A stretch of 64,000 nucleotides of DNA from Silvibacterium bohemicum (GTDB taxonomy: Bacteria > Acidobacteriota > Terriglobia > Terriglobales > Acidobacteriaceae), in the NCBI RefSeq assembly GCF_001006305.1, contig NZ_LBHJ01000003.1, positions 248,001 to 312,000 of the forward strand, read 5' to 3'. The position numbers were made by a program, and so were the translations under genes. Below are positions 37,358 through 49,481 of this stretch, in pieces. Numbering within the stretch: position 1 is the first letter of the stretch; each line of letters starts with the position of its first letter. Below the pieces are notes generated by a model. It saw only the letters and a list, made by a program, of their open reading frames with translations, made no database searches and was not told the origin of the DNA.

Positions 37358-37505
37358 TGACTTCGAGGGCTATTTGAAGATTCGGTTAATCGGTCAATCT
37401 CAATGCTGTTATGGAGACATGGAAGCACATCGCGCAGTTCGTCGTCGTAAGTCCATATTTGCCGCCATCGCGGGTCCCCAGACGAATGGCCCGGGCGGCC
37501 ATTTG

Positions 37506-37548
37506 TGAGCAAACTTGCACAGCCTCCACGTTTCCGCGGGACGATACT
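37506..37548 (+). promoter_or_regulatory. Crp-type class II promoter, site O (proton ATPase-PPK2-glucan phosphorylase)
   Basis: Plus strand: dyad TGAGC-AAACTT-GCACA at 37506-37521, 21-bp gap, hexamer GATACT at 37543-37548, start about 37555, leader about 153 nt. Sites I and O fill the 560-bp gap 37148-37707, in which no gene is seen. Confidence 0.7.
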
Positions 37549-37707
37549 CTCCATAAGTGCCGTACGCGGCCTCGCAAGGCTGGGAAGGCCTCGTCATGCT
37601 GGCGAGGTTCCTGGGATTCCGGATCACATCTGGGTGCAATTGACGAATAGCAGCTTCTCCATGCCAGCCCGACTCGTCACGCACGGAGAGCAGGAGACAA
37701 ATTCATC

Positions 37708-40395
<2,688 letters not shown>

Positions 40396-40436
40396 ACCCG
40401 TCTGGTACATGCGGTCGATGACGCGGGAGGAGAAAG

Positions 40437-41309
40437 ATGAAAATCGATGTGAAGGATTTCCGTGTCCCATCCGGGAAAAAGGTCAGGCTCTCGAAGTGGC
40501 CAACCGTTGTGAAACCCGTTTACACCTCGAAAGCGGAGTACCAGGAGCTCCTCGAAAAGCATGTTGCAGAGTTGAGTTCTCTGCAACAGCTCCATTACGC
40601 TTCCAACCGCTATGCGTTGCTGCTGATCTTTCAGGGAATGGATTCTGCCGGCAAGGACGGCGCCATTCGCCATGTCATGTCCGGGGTCAATCCGGAAGGC
40701 TGTGAGGTCTTCAGCTTCAAACAGCCGAGCGCGGAAGAACTGGAACATGATTTTCTCTGGCGCACAACGTGCCACCTTCCCGAACGTGGGCGGATCGGCA
40801 TCTTCAATCGGTCCTATTACGAGGAAGTGCTGGTGGTCCGCGTGCATCCGGAGATTCTCCGCAATCAGGGACTTTCCGAAGAACTCCGCGACGAGAAGAC
40901 CATCTGGGAGGAGCGGTACCGCTCGATTGTGGATCTGGAGAGGCACCTCCATCGTAATGGCACGAAGATCGTCAAGATATTCCTCCATCTCTCCGAGGAG
41001 GAGCAACGAAAGCGGTTCCTCGCCCGCATCGATGAGCCGGACAAGAACTGGAAGTTCAGCCTTGCGGACATTCATGAGAGGAAGTATTGGAAGGATTACG
41101 TCAAGACGTATGAGGCTTGCCTGGAAGCGACAAGTACCCGTCACGCACCCTGGTACGTCGTTCCCGCCGACGATAAGGAAAACGCCCGTCTGATCGTATC
41201 CCGAATCGTGCTCGACGCGCTTGAGGACCTCAAGATGGCCTATCCCAAGACCACTGCGAAGCGACGCGCAGAATTGCAATCGATCCGCAAACAGCTACAG
41301 AAGAAATAA
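40437..41309 (+). CDS. PPK2-family polyphosphate:nucleotide phosphotransferase
   Basis: A 290-residue kinase of the PPK2 family, which transfers phosphate between polyphosphate and nucleotides. Seen: Walker [57 protein letters not shown] (Walker-B-like and lid), [13 protein letters not shown], and [25 protein letters not shown] lies before ATG 40437. Subclass (NMP or NDP phosphorylation) cannot be decided. Placed after an ATP-driven proton pump: polyphosphate could supply nucleotide triphosphates when respiration stops. Confidence 0.9.
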   Translation: MKIDVKDFRVPSGKKVRLSKWPTVVKPVYTSKAEYQELLEKHVAELSSLQQLHYASNRYALLLIFQGMDSAGKDGAIRHVMSGVNPEGCEVFSFKQPSAEELEHDFLWRTTCHLPERGRIGIFNRSYYEEVLVVRVHPEILRNQGLSEELRDEKTIWEERYRSIVDLERHLHRNGTKIVKIFLHLSEEEQRKRFLARIDEPDKNWKFSLADIHERKYWKDYVKTYEACLEATSTRHAPWYVVPADDKENARLIVSRIVLDALEDLKMAYPKTTAKRRAELQSIRKQLQKK

Positions 41310-41367
41310 GGTTTGACTACCGCAGCCGGGTTCTCAGGGCGGCGCAAAGTAGAGAGGATCATTCAGT

Positions 41368-41490
41368 ATGGCTACCAGAGAGCAAGTTCTTACCGTCGAT
41401 GAGGACAGCAGTCCGGCATCGCGTGGCCAGTGCGAGAAAGTATTCACGCCATCCACTGTTGTCTTTAATGCCGGGTTGGAGGCGAATTGA
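41368..41490 (+). CDS. short ORF translationally coupled to glucan phosphorylase
   Basis: A 40-residue open frame (MATREQVLTVDEDSSPASRG, ending LEAN) whose stop TGA overlaps the phosphorylase TTG start. AGAGAGG stands nine bases before its ATG. No family recognised. It may be a leader cistron that helps start the TTG gene, or a real small protein. Confidence 0.35.
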   Translation: MATREQVLTVDEDSSPASRGQCEKVFTPSTVVFNAGLEAN

Positions 41491-44003
41491 GCGATCCTAA
41501 CGCATTTACCATTTGGCCGAAGATCGAAGGAATCGATGCATTAGCGGAACTGGCGTTCAACCTGCACTGGTCCTGGAACCATGCGGCCGACGAACTGTGG
41601 GAAGATCTCGACCCTGAACTATGGGAGACCACGCAAAACCCATGGGTGATCCTGCGGACAGTTTCGACAGACAAGATCAAATCGCTATTGGCGCAGCCGG
41701 AGTTTCATAAGCGTCTCGACGATTTGCTGCGCGAGAATCGCGAATCCTTCAGCTCGAAAGCATGGTTCCAGAAGAAGCACCCGGACGCCGCACTCACATC
41801 GGTCGCTTATTTCAGCATGGAGTTCATGCTGAGCGAAGCGCTGCCCATCTACTCGGGCGGACTTGGCAATGTAGCGGGCGACCAGATGAAAGCGGCCAGC
41901 GACCTGGGCGTGCCGGTGGTCGGAGTCGGCCTGCTCTACGGGCAGGGGTATTTCCGCCAGGACTTCGATTCGGAAGGCAGGCAGCGCGCACTTTACCCGG
42001 TCAATGATCCTGGACAGCTGCCCATCCGGCCACTGCGGCGGCCGAATGGCGAGTGGTTGCGGATAGTGATTCAACTGCCCGGATCGAAGATCTGGCTCCG
42101 CTGCTGGGAAGTATCGGTTGGAAGGACGAAGCTTTACCTGCTCGACGCCAATGACTTCTCGAATACCGCAGCTCACCGCGGGATTACAAGTCAGCTCTAC
42201 GGTGGCGACGCCGAGATGCGGCTGAAGCAGGAGATCATTCTCGGTATCGGCGGCTGGCGTTTGTTGCGGGCACTCGGGTTGCAGCCTGAGGTGTGCCATC
42301 TCAACGAAGGCCATGCAGCGTTTGCCGTGCTCGAGAGGGCGCGCTTCTACATGGAAGATAACAAGAGGCCGTTTGATTTGGCTTTGAACGTCACCCGAGC
42401 CGGAAATCTCTTTACGACGCATACCGCAGTTGCCGCCGGCTTTGACCGTTTCGATCCCGAACTCGTCCGCAAATATCTCAGTCACTATGCACAGGATGAG
42501 CTCGCCATCCCACTTGAGGATCTGCTCGCGTTGGGAAGGCAGAACTCCGGAGATGCTTCAGAACCCTTCAATATGGCCTACCTTGCGGTGCATGGCAGCG
42601 GCCAGGTCAATGGCGTCAGCAAGCTCCACGGGCGGGTGAGCCAGCATATCTTCCAGCCGCTCTTCCCGCGCTGGCCCGAGCAGGAGGTTCCGATTGGCTC
42701 GGTGACCAACGGCATTCATGTGCCGACCTGGGACTCGGCAGCGGCAGATGCGCTCTGGAGTACAGCGTGCGGCAAGAAACGTTGGCATGGAAACCGCCCA
42801 GCCGAAGAGGACATCCGCAGGCTCACCGACGCACAGCTGTGGCAAATGCGTACGGGGGGAAGAAAGACATTGATCGGTCGCATGCGCAAGCGGTATGCGC
42901 GTCAGCTTGCCGCAGAAGGTGGAAGTCCGTCGGAGGCCGGCGGCGTCTTCGATGAAAAGGTGCTGACACTGGGATTCGCGCGCCGCTTTGCCACCTACAA
43001 GCGTCCCAATCTTCTCCTGCACGACCCTGAGCGCCTGATTCGTCTTCTCTCCGATCCGCACCGTCCTGTGCAGTTGCTTCTCGCCGGGAAAGCGCATCCT
43101 CAGGATTTGCCTGGACAGGCACTGATCGAGCAGTGGAATGACTTCCTCAAACGGCCGGAAATTCGCGGCCGTGTCGTCTTCCTCAGCGATTACGACATGA
43201 TGCTCGCGCAGGAGTTGGTCCAGGGTATCGATCTATGGATCAACACACCGCGACGCCCGTGGGAGGCCTGTGGAACGAGTGGAATGAAGGTCCTCGTCAA
43301 CGGTGGGCTAAATCTGTCAGAGCTGGACGGCTGGTGGGCGGAAGCCTATTCCCCCGAAGTCGGCTGGGCCATCGGCGACGGCCGTGAGCACGGCGACGAT
43401 CCGGCGTGGGATGCTCAGGAGGCCGAAGCCCTATATACGCTGTTGGAGCAAGAGGTTATCCCGGAGTTTTATGAGCAGAATGAAAAGGGCATGCCATCAA
43501 AGTGGCTGGGACTTATCCGCGAGAGTATGGCGCGGCTCACGCCGGAATTCTCCGCCGGCCGTGCCATCCGCGAATACACAGAGAGTCACTATCTCCCTGC
43601 GGCCGCTGGGTATCATGAGCGCGCAGCCTGGGAGAGTAAGGTTGGCGCAAGCCTGCTTCAGTGGCAAGAGGGCATCGCGCGGCATTGGAATAGTGTGCGC
43701 TTCGGCAACGTCAGGATCGAGACGCACGACGGCCGACATTCTTTCCGGGTAGAGATATTTGTTGGGGACCTCAAACCGGAGGATCTGAGCGTCGAGCTCT
43801 ATGCGGACCCGATGCAGAAGAGAGAACCTGCGATTGAAACTATGACGGTAGGCGAGGCCCGCGTGGATTCCCCTGGCGCGTTCATCTATTCGTCTGAGAT
43901 ACCTGCAACTCGTCCTGCAGGTGACTACACGCCGCGCGTCATTCCTCACCATACAAGCGCTTCTGTGCCACTCGAAGCTGCGCAGATCCTGTGGCAACGC
44001 TGA
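41487..44003 (+). CDS. glgP: alpha-glucan (glycogen/maltodextrin) phosphorylase, GT35
   Basis: An 838-residue phosphorylase with the N-terminal DUF3417 region (LAELAFNLHWSWNHAADELW), releasing glucose-1-P from glycogen. Seen: YFSMEFMLSEALPIYSGGLG, HLNEGHAAF, TTHTAVAAGFD, GSVTNGIHVPTW, FARRFATYKRPNLL, and the PLP/phosphate region ACGTSGMKVLVNGGLNLSELDGWW. The C-terminal 100 residues form an extra beta domain. TTG 41487 is supported by GGAGG five bases upstream. Part of the glycogen-use set with the debranching enzyme (47217) and amylase (60324). Confidence 0.93.
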   Translation: MSDPNAFTIWPKIEGIDALAELAFNLHWSWNHAADELWEDLDPELWETTQNPWVILRTVSTDKIKSLLAQPEFHKRLDDLLRENRESFSSKAWFQKKHPDAALTSVAYFSMEFMLSEALPIYSGGLGNVAGDQMKAASDLGVPVVGVGLLYGQGYFRQDFDSEGRQRALYPVNDPGQLPIRPLRRPNGEWLRIVIQLPGSKIWLRCWEVSVGRTKLYLLDANDFSNTAAHRGITSQLYGGDAEMRLKQEIILGIGGWRLLRALGLQPEVCHLNEGHAAFAVLERARFYMEDNKRPFDLALNVTRAGNLFTTHTAVAAGFDRFDPELVRKYLSHYAQDELAIPLEDLLALGRQNSGDASEPFNMAYLAVHGSGQVNGVSKLHGRVSQHIFQPLFPRWPEQEVPIGSVTNGIHVPTWDSAAADALWSTACGKKRWHGNRPAEEDIRRLTDAQLWQMRTGGRKTLIGRMRKRYARQLAAEGGSPSEAGGVFDEKVLTLGFARRFATYKRPNLLLHDPERLIRLLSDPHRPVQLLLAGKAHPQDLPGQALIEQWNDFLKRPEIRGRVVFLSDYDMMLAQELVQGIDLWINTPRRPWEACGTSGMKVLVNGGLNLSELDGWWAEAYSPEVGWAIGDGREHGDDPAWDAQEAEALYTLLEQEVIPEFYEQNEKGMPSKWLGLIRESMARLTPEFSAGRAIREYTESHYLPAAAGYHERAAWESKVGASLLQWQEGIARHWNSVRFGNVRIETHDGRHSFRVEIFVGDLKPEDLSVELYADPMQKREPAIETMTVGEARVDSPGAFIYSSEIPATRPAGDYTPRVIPHHTSASVPLEAAQILWQR

Positions 44004-44093
44004 TGGAGGACTCGGGACGCAGGAGCGAACGCGGCAAATTTGAATATGACGGCACTGGGATTGACGGGCGGACCTGTGCAAGAGAGGACGGCA

Positions 44094-44500
44094 TGATCAA
44101 CACTGTAAACTCGATGGCACCGAAGATCGGCCAACCGTTCGACTCGCCGCCGCCGTGGCTCGAAACGCAAGCCGAAGTCACCGCCTGCCACTACGAATTC
44201 GCCAGGATGAACACCCTCACCCTCGGCATAGCCCCCGACTCCAATCGTTTCTCAATCTCCTTCACGTACTATGCCCATGCCAGGACCTTCCGCGGCGAGT
44301 TCACCTCACCCGTTGCCATGGAAGAGGGTAAGACCTTTCCAGTCTTTTACAACCCCTTGAATCCGCAGGAGAGCAGGCAGTCCGAATCCGGAGCCACCGG
44401 ATCAGGCCTGACGAGCAGAAGCCCTCTCTTCGCCATCGGCATTGCCGGATCCGTCGTCATTTCGCTCCTATACCTTGCCATGATGCACGGCTGCAATTAG
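44094..44500 (+). CDS. DUF3592-like small membrane protein
   Basis: A 135-residue protein with a soluble beta-rich part (ITFS-like SISFTYYAHARTFRGEF, FPVFYNPLNPQESRQ, typical of DUF3592) and one C-terminal transmembrane helix (FAIGIAGSVVISLLYLAMM). GAGGACGGC precedes ATG 44094. Function unknown. It lies 90 bp after the phosphorylase on the same strand. Confidence 0.6.
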
Positions 44501-44568
44501 ACGCTCTTGATCTCTGTTCCGCCGCTTTGCACAAGATAGAAGAGCTGCAATTCCTCCCAAGGCCTGCT

Positions 44569-45174
44569 TCACCTTCCGACCAAGGGTGAAATCATCGCCC
44601 ACTTCTTGCCGAAGACGAAAGTATCGATCGGCTTCCGCGAACGCCGGGCCTGGTCTTCCTGTTGATACGACTGAGGAAGGCGCCAGTCGTCACCGGCGTA
44701 ACCGATCGCTAACCCGGTCAACGGCCGCACATCCTCGGGGATTTCGTAGAGTTCCTTAGCCCGGTCGCGGTGAATGTGGATCATCTGGTGAACTCCCAAT
44801 CCGCGGGCGGTCGCTTCGAAGACCAGGTTGGCAGAGGCAAGTCCCAGATCGTGTTCTGCTGTGGCGTAGGGCAGGCCGGTATGCTCGAAGGTCAACCGGG
44901 TGCAGCCTAGGACTAGAACGGGAGCAAACTTTGCCCAGGGCTGGTTAATATCCTCGACACAGGAGAGCATTCGTGCAAACTCTTCAGGCTGGTCTCGTGT
45001 AGCCACGATGTAGCTCCAGGGTTGCTCATTCGCAGCCGAGGCGGACCAGCGGGCCGCCTCGAACAGCGCGCGGAGATTTTCTTCGGAGACGGAGCGGTCC
45101 TCGAAGGCGAAAGGGCTCCAACGCTTGCTGAGCAGCTCGTTGATGGGGAATGCGGATTGGACTGAGACGGACAT
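44569..45174 (-). CDS. nitroreductase family protein
   Basis: A 201-residue FMN oxidoreductase of the nitroreductase fold. Seen: RWSPFAFEDRSVSEENLRALFEAARWSASAANEQPW (FMN-phosphate region), DLGLASANLVFEATARGLGVHQM, and IPEDVRPLTGLAIGYAG. ATG 45174 has GGGAG before it. The physiological substrate is unknown; redox detoxification is likely. It follows the bicupin gene by 162 bp on the same strand, so it may share site J. Confidence 0.87.
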   Translation of the reverse strand: MSVSVQSAFPINELLSKRWSPFAFEDRSVSEENLRALFEAARWSASAANEQPWSYIVATRDQPEEFARMLSCVEDINQPWAKFAPVLVLGCTRLTFEHTGLPYATAEHDLGLASANLVFEATARGLGVHQMIHIHRDRAKELYEIPEDVRPLTGLAIGYAGDDWRLPQSYQQEDQARRSRKPIDTFVFGKKWAMISPLVGR

Positions 45175-45336
45175 GTTCGATTTCTCCCTCATGGGAAAGA
45201 AATGAGCGACCACTGCGGGATGTGGTGGCGGTTACGCATCGTTTCGCTCGTATCGGTCTCAGAAAACGCGCTTCAGACCTATCGTTCCTGCCTAAACCTT
45301 GGCCGCATGGAGGCGTATTCGTCGTGATCGTCCGAT

Positions 45337-46500
45337 TTAGGCCCCTACGACGGGTGTTTTTTCCGTCGAAACCTTCGCCAGCGCCGACTTGTCGATGTGC
45401 AGATGAGCCTGCACCAGCTCGAATGGTGTAAATGCCAACCATTGTGCCAGCGAAACGTCGGCAAAGTGATCGGACTGCCACAGTTCGAGATACCGCAGCG
45501 TCGTCGTGCCCGTGTTCTCGATATAGTGGGGCATGCTTTTGGGCACGTATCCGACGTCGCCGGCTTGATAGTTGAAGGTGCCAGCGTTGGTATTGGATGC
45601 GTACACGGTCATCCGCCCTTCGCCCTCGATGTAATACTGCAACTCGTCCGAATTCGGGTGCCAGTGCAGCTCGCGCATCCCGCCCGGCTCGACCTCGACT
45701 CGTCCGGCGGCGATCATCTTGGCCGCGGGGAAATTGTTGGAGTCGACAATGCGGACCAGTCCGCCTCTCGTGCGGACTGGCGCCTGGGCCATGAACTTGT
45801 GGCTGAAGGTCGAAGGCACGGGTCCGGCGCCGACGACACGATCGGCCTCGAGCGGCCCCGGGACCTTCTCCTGGAAGATGTAGAGTTCCTTCTTAGGGAT
45901 GTTGGCGAAGGCGCTTTCGGGCACGCCGAAGTTCTTGGCCAGGACCTCTTTGGGGATGTGGGCCAGAAAGTCCGTGACCAGGAAGGTCTCGTCTTCATTG
46001 AAGTTGCCGTCATTGAAGACGAGCAGGAACTCGGTGCCCGCACCGGCGAGTCCCTGGATGGAGTGGGGTATGCCGCCAGGAAAGTTCCAGATGTCTCCCT
46101 CGTCCACATCATCCTGAAATGCGTGGCCATTCTCGTCGACCGCGGTGATTCGCACACGTCCCTTGATCACGTAACCCCACTCATCCGGCTTATGCCAATG
46201 CAGCTCGCGGACCACTCCAGCCTTGAGCCTCATGTTGACGCAGTTGAGAGCTTGCGCAATCGGAAGCTCTCGCCCGGTCGTCTGCCGAGCCCATCCGCCT
46301 TCCTCTAATCTGTTATGGCTATCGGCGAAGGACCATTTAAGACTGGGAAGCGTACCGTGGTCCGTGCTTGGCGGTGAGAGTCTGTCGCGACTTTGGGCCT
46401 CACGTTCAGGATTTGTCGGGCCAATGATCGATGCGCCTTCGTTGCCGCGGATCGGTTTAGGTGCATCGTGGTGTGTTGTTTCTAAGACTGCCGTAGTCAT
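45337..46500 (-). CDS. oxdC: bicupin oxalate decarboxylase
   Basis: A 387-residue protein with two cupin domains. Metal sites: ELHWHKPDEWGYVIKG with ...GIPHS in the first, ELHWHPNSDELQYYIEG with MPHY in the second, each giving three His and one Glu for Mn. The lid region reads NEDETFLVTDFLAH, keeping the catalytic-type Glu next to a TFL motif as in OxdC. It converts oxalate to formate and CO2, consuming a proton, an acid-tolerance reaction. No signal peptide, so probably cytoplasmic. AAGGGG precedes ATG 46500. Site J lies 165-181 bp upstream. Confidence 0.88.
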   Translation of the reverse strand: MTTAVLETTHHDAPKPIRGNEGASIIGPTNPEREAQSRDRLSPPSTDHGTLPSLKWSFADSHNRLEEGGWARQTTGRELPIAQALNCVNMRLKAGVVRELHWHKPDEWGYVIKGRVRITAVDENGHAFQDDVDEGDIWNFPGGIPHSIQGLAGAGTEFLLVFNDGNFNEDETFLVTDFLAHIPKEVLAKNFGVPESAFANIPKKELYIFQEKVPGPLEADRVVGAGPVPSTFSHKFMAQAPVRTRGGLVRIVDSNNFPAAKMIAAGRVEVEPGGMRELHWHPNSDELQYYIEGEGRMTVYASNTNAGTFNYQAGDVGYVPKSMPHYIENTGTTTLRYLELWQSDHFADVSLAQWLAFTPFELVQAHLHIDKSALAKVSTEKTPVVGA

Positions 46501-46637
46501 GGATAATCCCCTTCAATTGCAATTTAGAAGGTTCATCAGAGCGGTAAAAGCTCCGAGGGTGATCGGGCGAGGCTCTACCCATCGGTGCCTCCGCGGGTGC
46601 AGCCAGATCGCACCACGCGATCGGACGGTTCCTAGCA

Positions 46638-46680
46638 AGTCTTTCTCCGCCAGGCAATGAATGTTGTACTGTTCTGCTCA
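46638..46680 (-). promoter_or_regulatory. Crp-type class II promoter, site J (oxalate decarboxylase-nitroreductase)
   Basis: Minus strand: dyad TGAGC-AGAACA-GTACA at 46680-46665, 21-bp gap, hexamer AAGACT at 46643-46638, start about 46631, leader about 131 nt. Divergent partner of site Q, 156 bp away. Confidence 0.65.
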
Positions 46681-46836
46681 CGCGGGCAAGAAACCACCAA
46701 AGAGGTCCTTAGAAGGATGCCGAATTTGCGGCCTGTCTTCCTGAAGTGTCAAGGAGCGTTTGAAATACAACGTGCCGTTGATACTCGAACGAAACACATT
46801 CGCGACCCACCAAGCGTGGGGGTTGTCACATCCATG

Positions 46837-46880
46837 TGAGCAGAAAGGAACAGCAACCGCTCAGCCCAATGCAGTAGCGT
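46837..46880 (+). promoter_or_regulatory. Crp-type class II promoter, site Q (glycogen debranching enzyme)
   Basis: Plus strand: dyad TGAGC-AGAAAG-GAACA at 46837-46852, 22-bp gap, weak hexamer TAGCGT at 46875-46880, start about 46887. The leader to ATG 47217 would be about 330 nt. Confidence 0.5.
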
Positions 46881-46995
46881 AAGACACCATGCGTTGCGCT
46901 TTGGGGAAAAGTTCTCAATGCTTGACGAGACGCTCGCTCCACTCGGATATTCCCAAATCCCGCTATTGCCGGGGGCGGAGATTCCAAGCTAAGCA

Positions 46996-47043
46996 GACCC
47001 TTTTGAGGGGTCAGCAACCGTATAGCCTCCGGCTCTGCCGGAG
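46996..47043 (+). promoter_or_regulatory. hairpin-rich leader of the debranching-enzyme gene
   Basis: In the 330-nt leader two stable stems stand close together: GACCC/GGGTC at 46996-47012 and CTCCGGC-tct-GCCGGAG at 47027-47043, with a smaller AGGCG/CGCCT stem behind. No known riboswitch class is recognised. The gap 46501-47216 holds no gene besides sites J and Q and this region. Confidence 0.4.
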
Positions 47044-47216
47044 CCTACTAACCGTAGGCAAAAGAGGCGTTCCGCCTTCAGTCGAGGCAACAAGGAGCAA
47101 TCGTCGTGCAAGCGTCTCATCGACCCGGCTCACCCCGTCTAGGAAGGTATTGGCTGACAACCGCTCTAACCATAGCCAAAGGATTGGTCGGATAAGAGCC
47201 GCATTTGGAGTAGAAG

Positions 47217-49352
47217 ATGGATGCACATCAGAAGTCCGTTGAGTTTCACGATCCTGTTGCCAAGGACATGACTGTCAGCCATCCCTATCCGCTCGGCTCG
47301 AGCATATGTCCTGAAGGAACAAACTTCAGCGTCTTTTCCGCCAATGCCACAGAAATTGAGATCGTCCTCTTTGACCATCCTGATGATCCTCAGCCGTCCC
47401 GCCTCATTGGTCTGGATCCGGCCCTCCATCGCACGTCCCACTACTGGCACATCTTCGTGCCCGGAATCAAGCCTGGACAACTCTACGGGTACCGCGTCGA
47501 CGGACCGAATGATCCACCCGCCGGGCATCGATTTGATCGTGACAAAGTCCTGATCGATCCGTATGGCAAGAGTGTTTCTGTCGGTCGGAACTACAGTCGA
47601 GCCGATGCCTGCAAGCCGGGAGACAACGCAGCCACCTCGATGAAAAGTGTCGTGGCGGATCTCAGTACGTTCGATTGGGAGGGGGATGTACCTCTCAGGC
47701 GGTCGTTCCGCGGGACAGTCATCTACGAGATGCACGTGGCGGGATTCACGCGCCACCCTGCTTCCGGAGTCTCTCCCGCCAGACGGGGTAGTTATCTCGG
47801 GGTCATTGATAAGATTCCTTATCTTCAGGCATTGGGGATCACGGCGGTTGAGCTCTTGCCCGTCTTCCAGTTCGATGCCCAGGATGCTCTCCCGGGCCTC
47901 AGTAATTACTGGGGATACAGCCCAGTGTCTTTTTTCGCTCCCCATTTGGGCTACAGCACAGGCAACGACCCGCTGATCTGTCTGGATGAGTTTCGGACCA
48001 TGGTGAAAGAGCTGCACCGTGCCGGCATCGAAGTCATCCTGGACGTGGTCTACAACCACACCGCCGAAAGGGACGAGCGAGGACCAACACTCTGCTTTCG
48101 AGGGCTGGAGAACAGTTTTTACTACATCCTGAACAAGGACAAGGCCACCTACGCCAACTTCACCGGCGTCGGGAACACTCTCAAGGCAAACCACTCCATC
48201 GTCAAACGGCTCATTCTCGACAGCTTGAGGTACTGGGTTTCCGAAATGCACGTCGACGGATTTCGTTTTGATCTTGCGTCGGTCTTCTCGCGCAACGAGT
48301 CGGGCGAGCCGATGATAAATCCTCCAATACTCTGGGAGATCGATTCCGATCCTGTCCTTGCGGGAACCAAGCTCATCGCCGAGGCATGGGATGTAGGTGG
48401 TCTGTATCAGGTCGGCAGTTTCGGACTGGACAAGTGGAAGGAGTGGAATGGGCAATTCCGCGACGACATTCGCAGTTTTATCAAGGGAGACAAAAGGACT
48501 GCCGTGAAACTCCGGGAGCGTATCTCCGGGAGTCTCGACTTGTACGGAGAAGGGCATCGACCTGTAGGTCAGAGCATTAATTTCGTCACTTGCCATGATG
48601 GCTTCACGCTCAACGATCTGGTTTCGTACAACTTCAAACACAATGAGGCAAACCATGAGCTGAATAACGACGGTACGGACGCCAATTTCAGCTGGAACTG
48701 TGGCGTTGAGGGTCCGTCCACCAGCAAAGACGTCGAGATACTGCGAACACAACAGATCAAAAACTTCTTCGCCCTCACTTTGCTTTCGGTTGGAACCCCG
48801 ATGCTGCTCATGGGCGATGAAGTGCGGCGCACGCAAAGAGGAAACAACAATGCCTATTGCCAGGACAATGAAACCAGCTGGTTCGACTGGAATCTTTGCG
48901 CCGCCAACGCAGATCTATTACGGTTCGTGCAGCATATGATCCAGGTTCGTCTCGACTTCGACCATGGAATCAAAGGCGGCCGGATTACCCTCGAGGAATA
49001 TCTCAGTAAGGCTCGTATCGAATGGCATGGCATTGAACTTGGGAAGCCCGACTGGAGCGACGACTCCCACAGCATCGCGTTCACCCTGCATAGTTTCGCC
49101 AGCAGCCAGGTACGATACATCGCGATCAATGCCTATTGGAAGCCGCTGGAGTTTGCGCTTCCTCCTGTCACTGGCAAACCGGATGCCGGCTGGCTTCGCC
49201 TGATAGACACTTCGCTGCCATCCCCGAACGACATTATTGAAGAGACAGTGGGTTTGCCCGTCACTGGAGCTAAGTACGTCGTCAATCCACGGTCCATCAT
49301 TATGCTGCATTACAACTACGTGACACAAGATCACGCGACAGGGAAGGTATAG
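47217..49352 (+). CDS. glgX: glycogen debranching enzyme GlgX (GH13)
   Basis: A 711-residue GH13 isoamylase-type enzyme that hydrolyses alpha-1,6 branches of phosphorylase-limit glycogen. N-terminal carbohydrate-binding module (YPLGSSICPEGTNFSVFSANA), then VIYEMHVAGFTRHP, GITAVELLPVFQFD, NYWGYSPVSFFAPH, VVYNHTAE, the nucleophile in HVDGFRFDLASV, acid/base in KLIAEAWDVGG, and FVTCHDGFTLNDLV. C-terminal beta domain is complete. ATG 47217 is accepted although its ribosome-binding site is weak. It complements the phosphorylase at 41487. Confidence 0.94.
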   Translation: MDAHQKSVEFHDPVAKDMTVSHPYPLGSSICPEGTNFSVFSANATEIEIVLFDHPDDPQPSRLIGLDPALHRTSHYWHIFVPGIKPGQLYGYRVDGPNDPPAGHRFDRDKVLIDPYGKSVSVGRNYSRADACKPGDNAATSMKSVVADLSTFDWEGDVPLRRSFRGTVIYEMHVAGFTRHPASGVSPARRGSYLGVIDKIPYLQALGITAVELLPVFQFDAQDALPGLSNYWGYSPVSFFAPHLGYSTGNDPLICLDEFRTMVKELHRAGIEVILDVVYNHTAERDERGPTLCFRGLENSFYYILNKDKATYANFTGVGNTLKANHSIVKRLILDSLRYWVSEMHVDGFRFDLASVFSRNESGEPMINPPILWEIDSDPVLAGTKLIAEAWDVGGLYQVGSFGLDKWKEWNGQFRDDIRSFIKGDKRTAVKLRERISGSLDLYGEGHRPVGQSINFVTCHDGFTLNDLVSYNFKHNEANHELNNDGTDANFSWNCGVEGPSTSKDVEILRTQQIKNFFALTLLSVGTPMLLMGDEVRRTQRGNNNAYCQDNETSWFDWNLCAANADLLRFVQHMIQVRLDFDHGIKGGRITLEEYLSKARIEWHGIELGKPDWSDDSHSIAFTLHSFASSQVRYIAINAYWKPLEFALPPVTGKPDAGWLRLIDTSLPSPNDIIEETVGLPVTGAKYVVNPRSIIMLHYNYVTQDHATGKV

Positions 49353-49481
49353 AAAGAAGTGGACATTTTCACCTGGGCGATTCACTCCAGTTGGCTGAGC
49401 ATCTTATGAATTGAAGCCTTCAGTGCCGGGGAGGCTGGTGGTACGACCCACTCTGTGGGTTCGAGCCTCGAAGGTGGCGCC

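Noticed and set aside
46457-46681. 74-codon minus-strand frame overlapping the oxalate decarboxylase start
   Set aside because: Begins inside the dyad of site J, ahead of the predicted transcript start; no family similarity.
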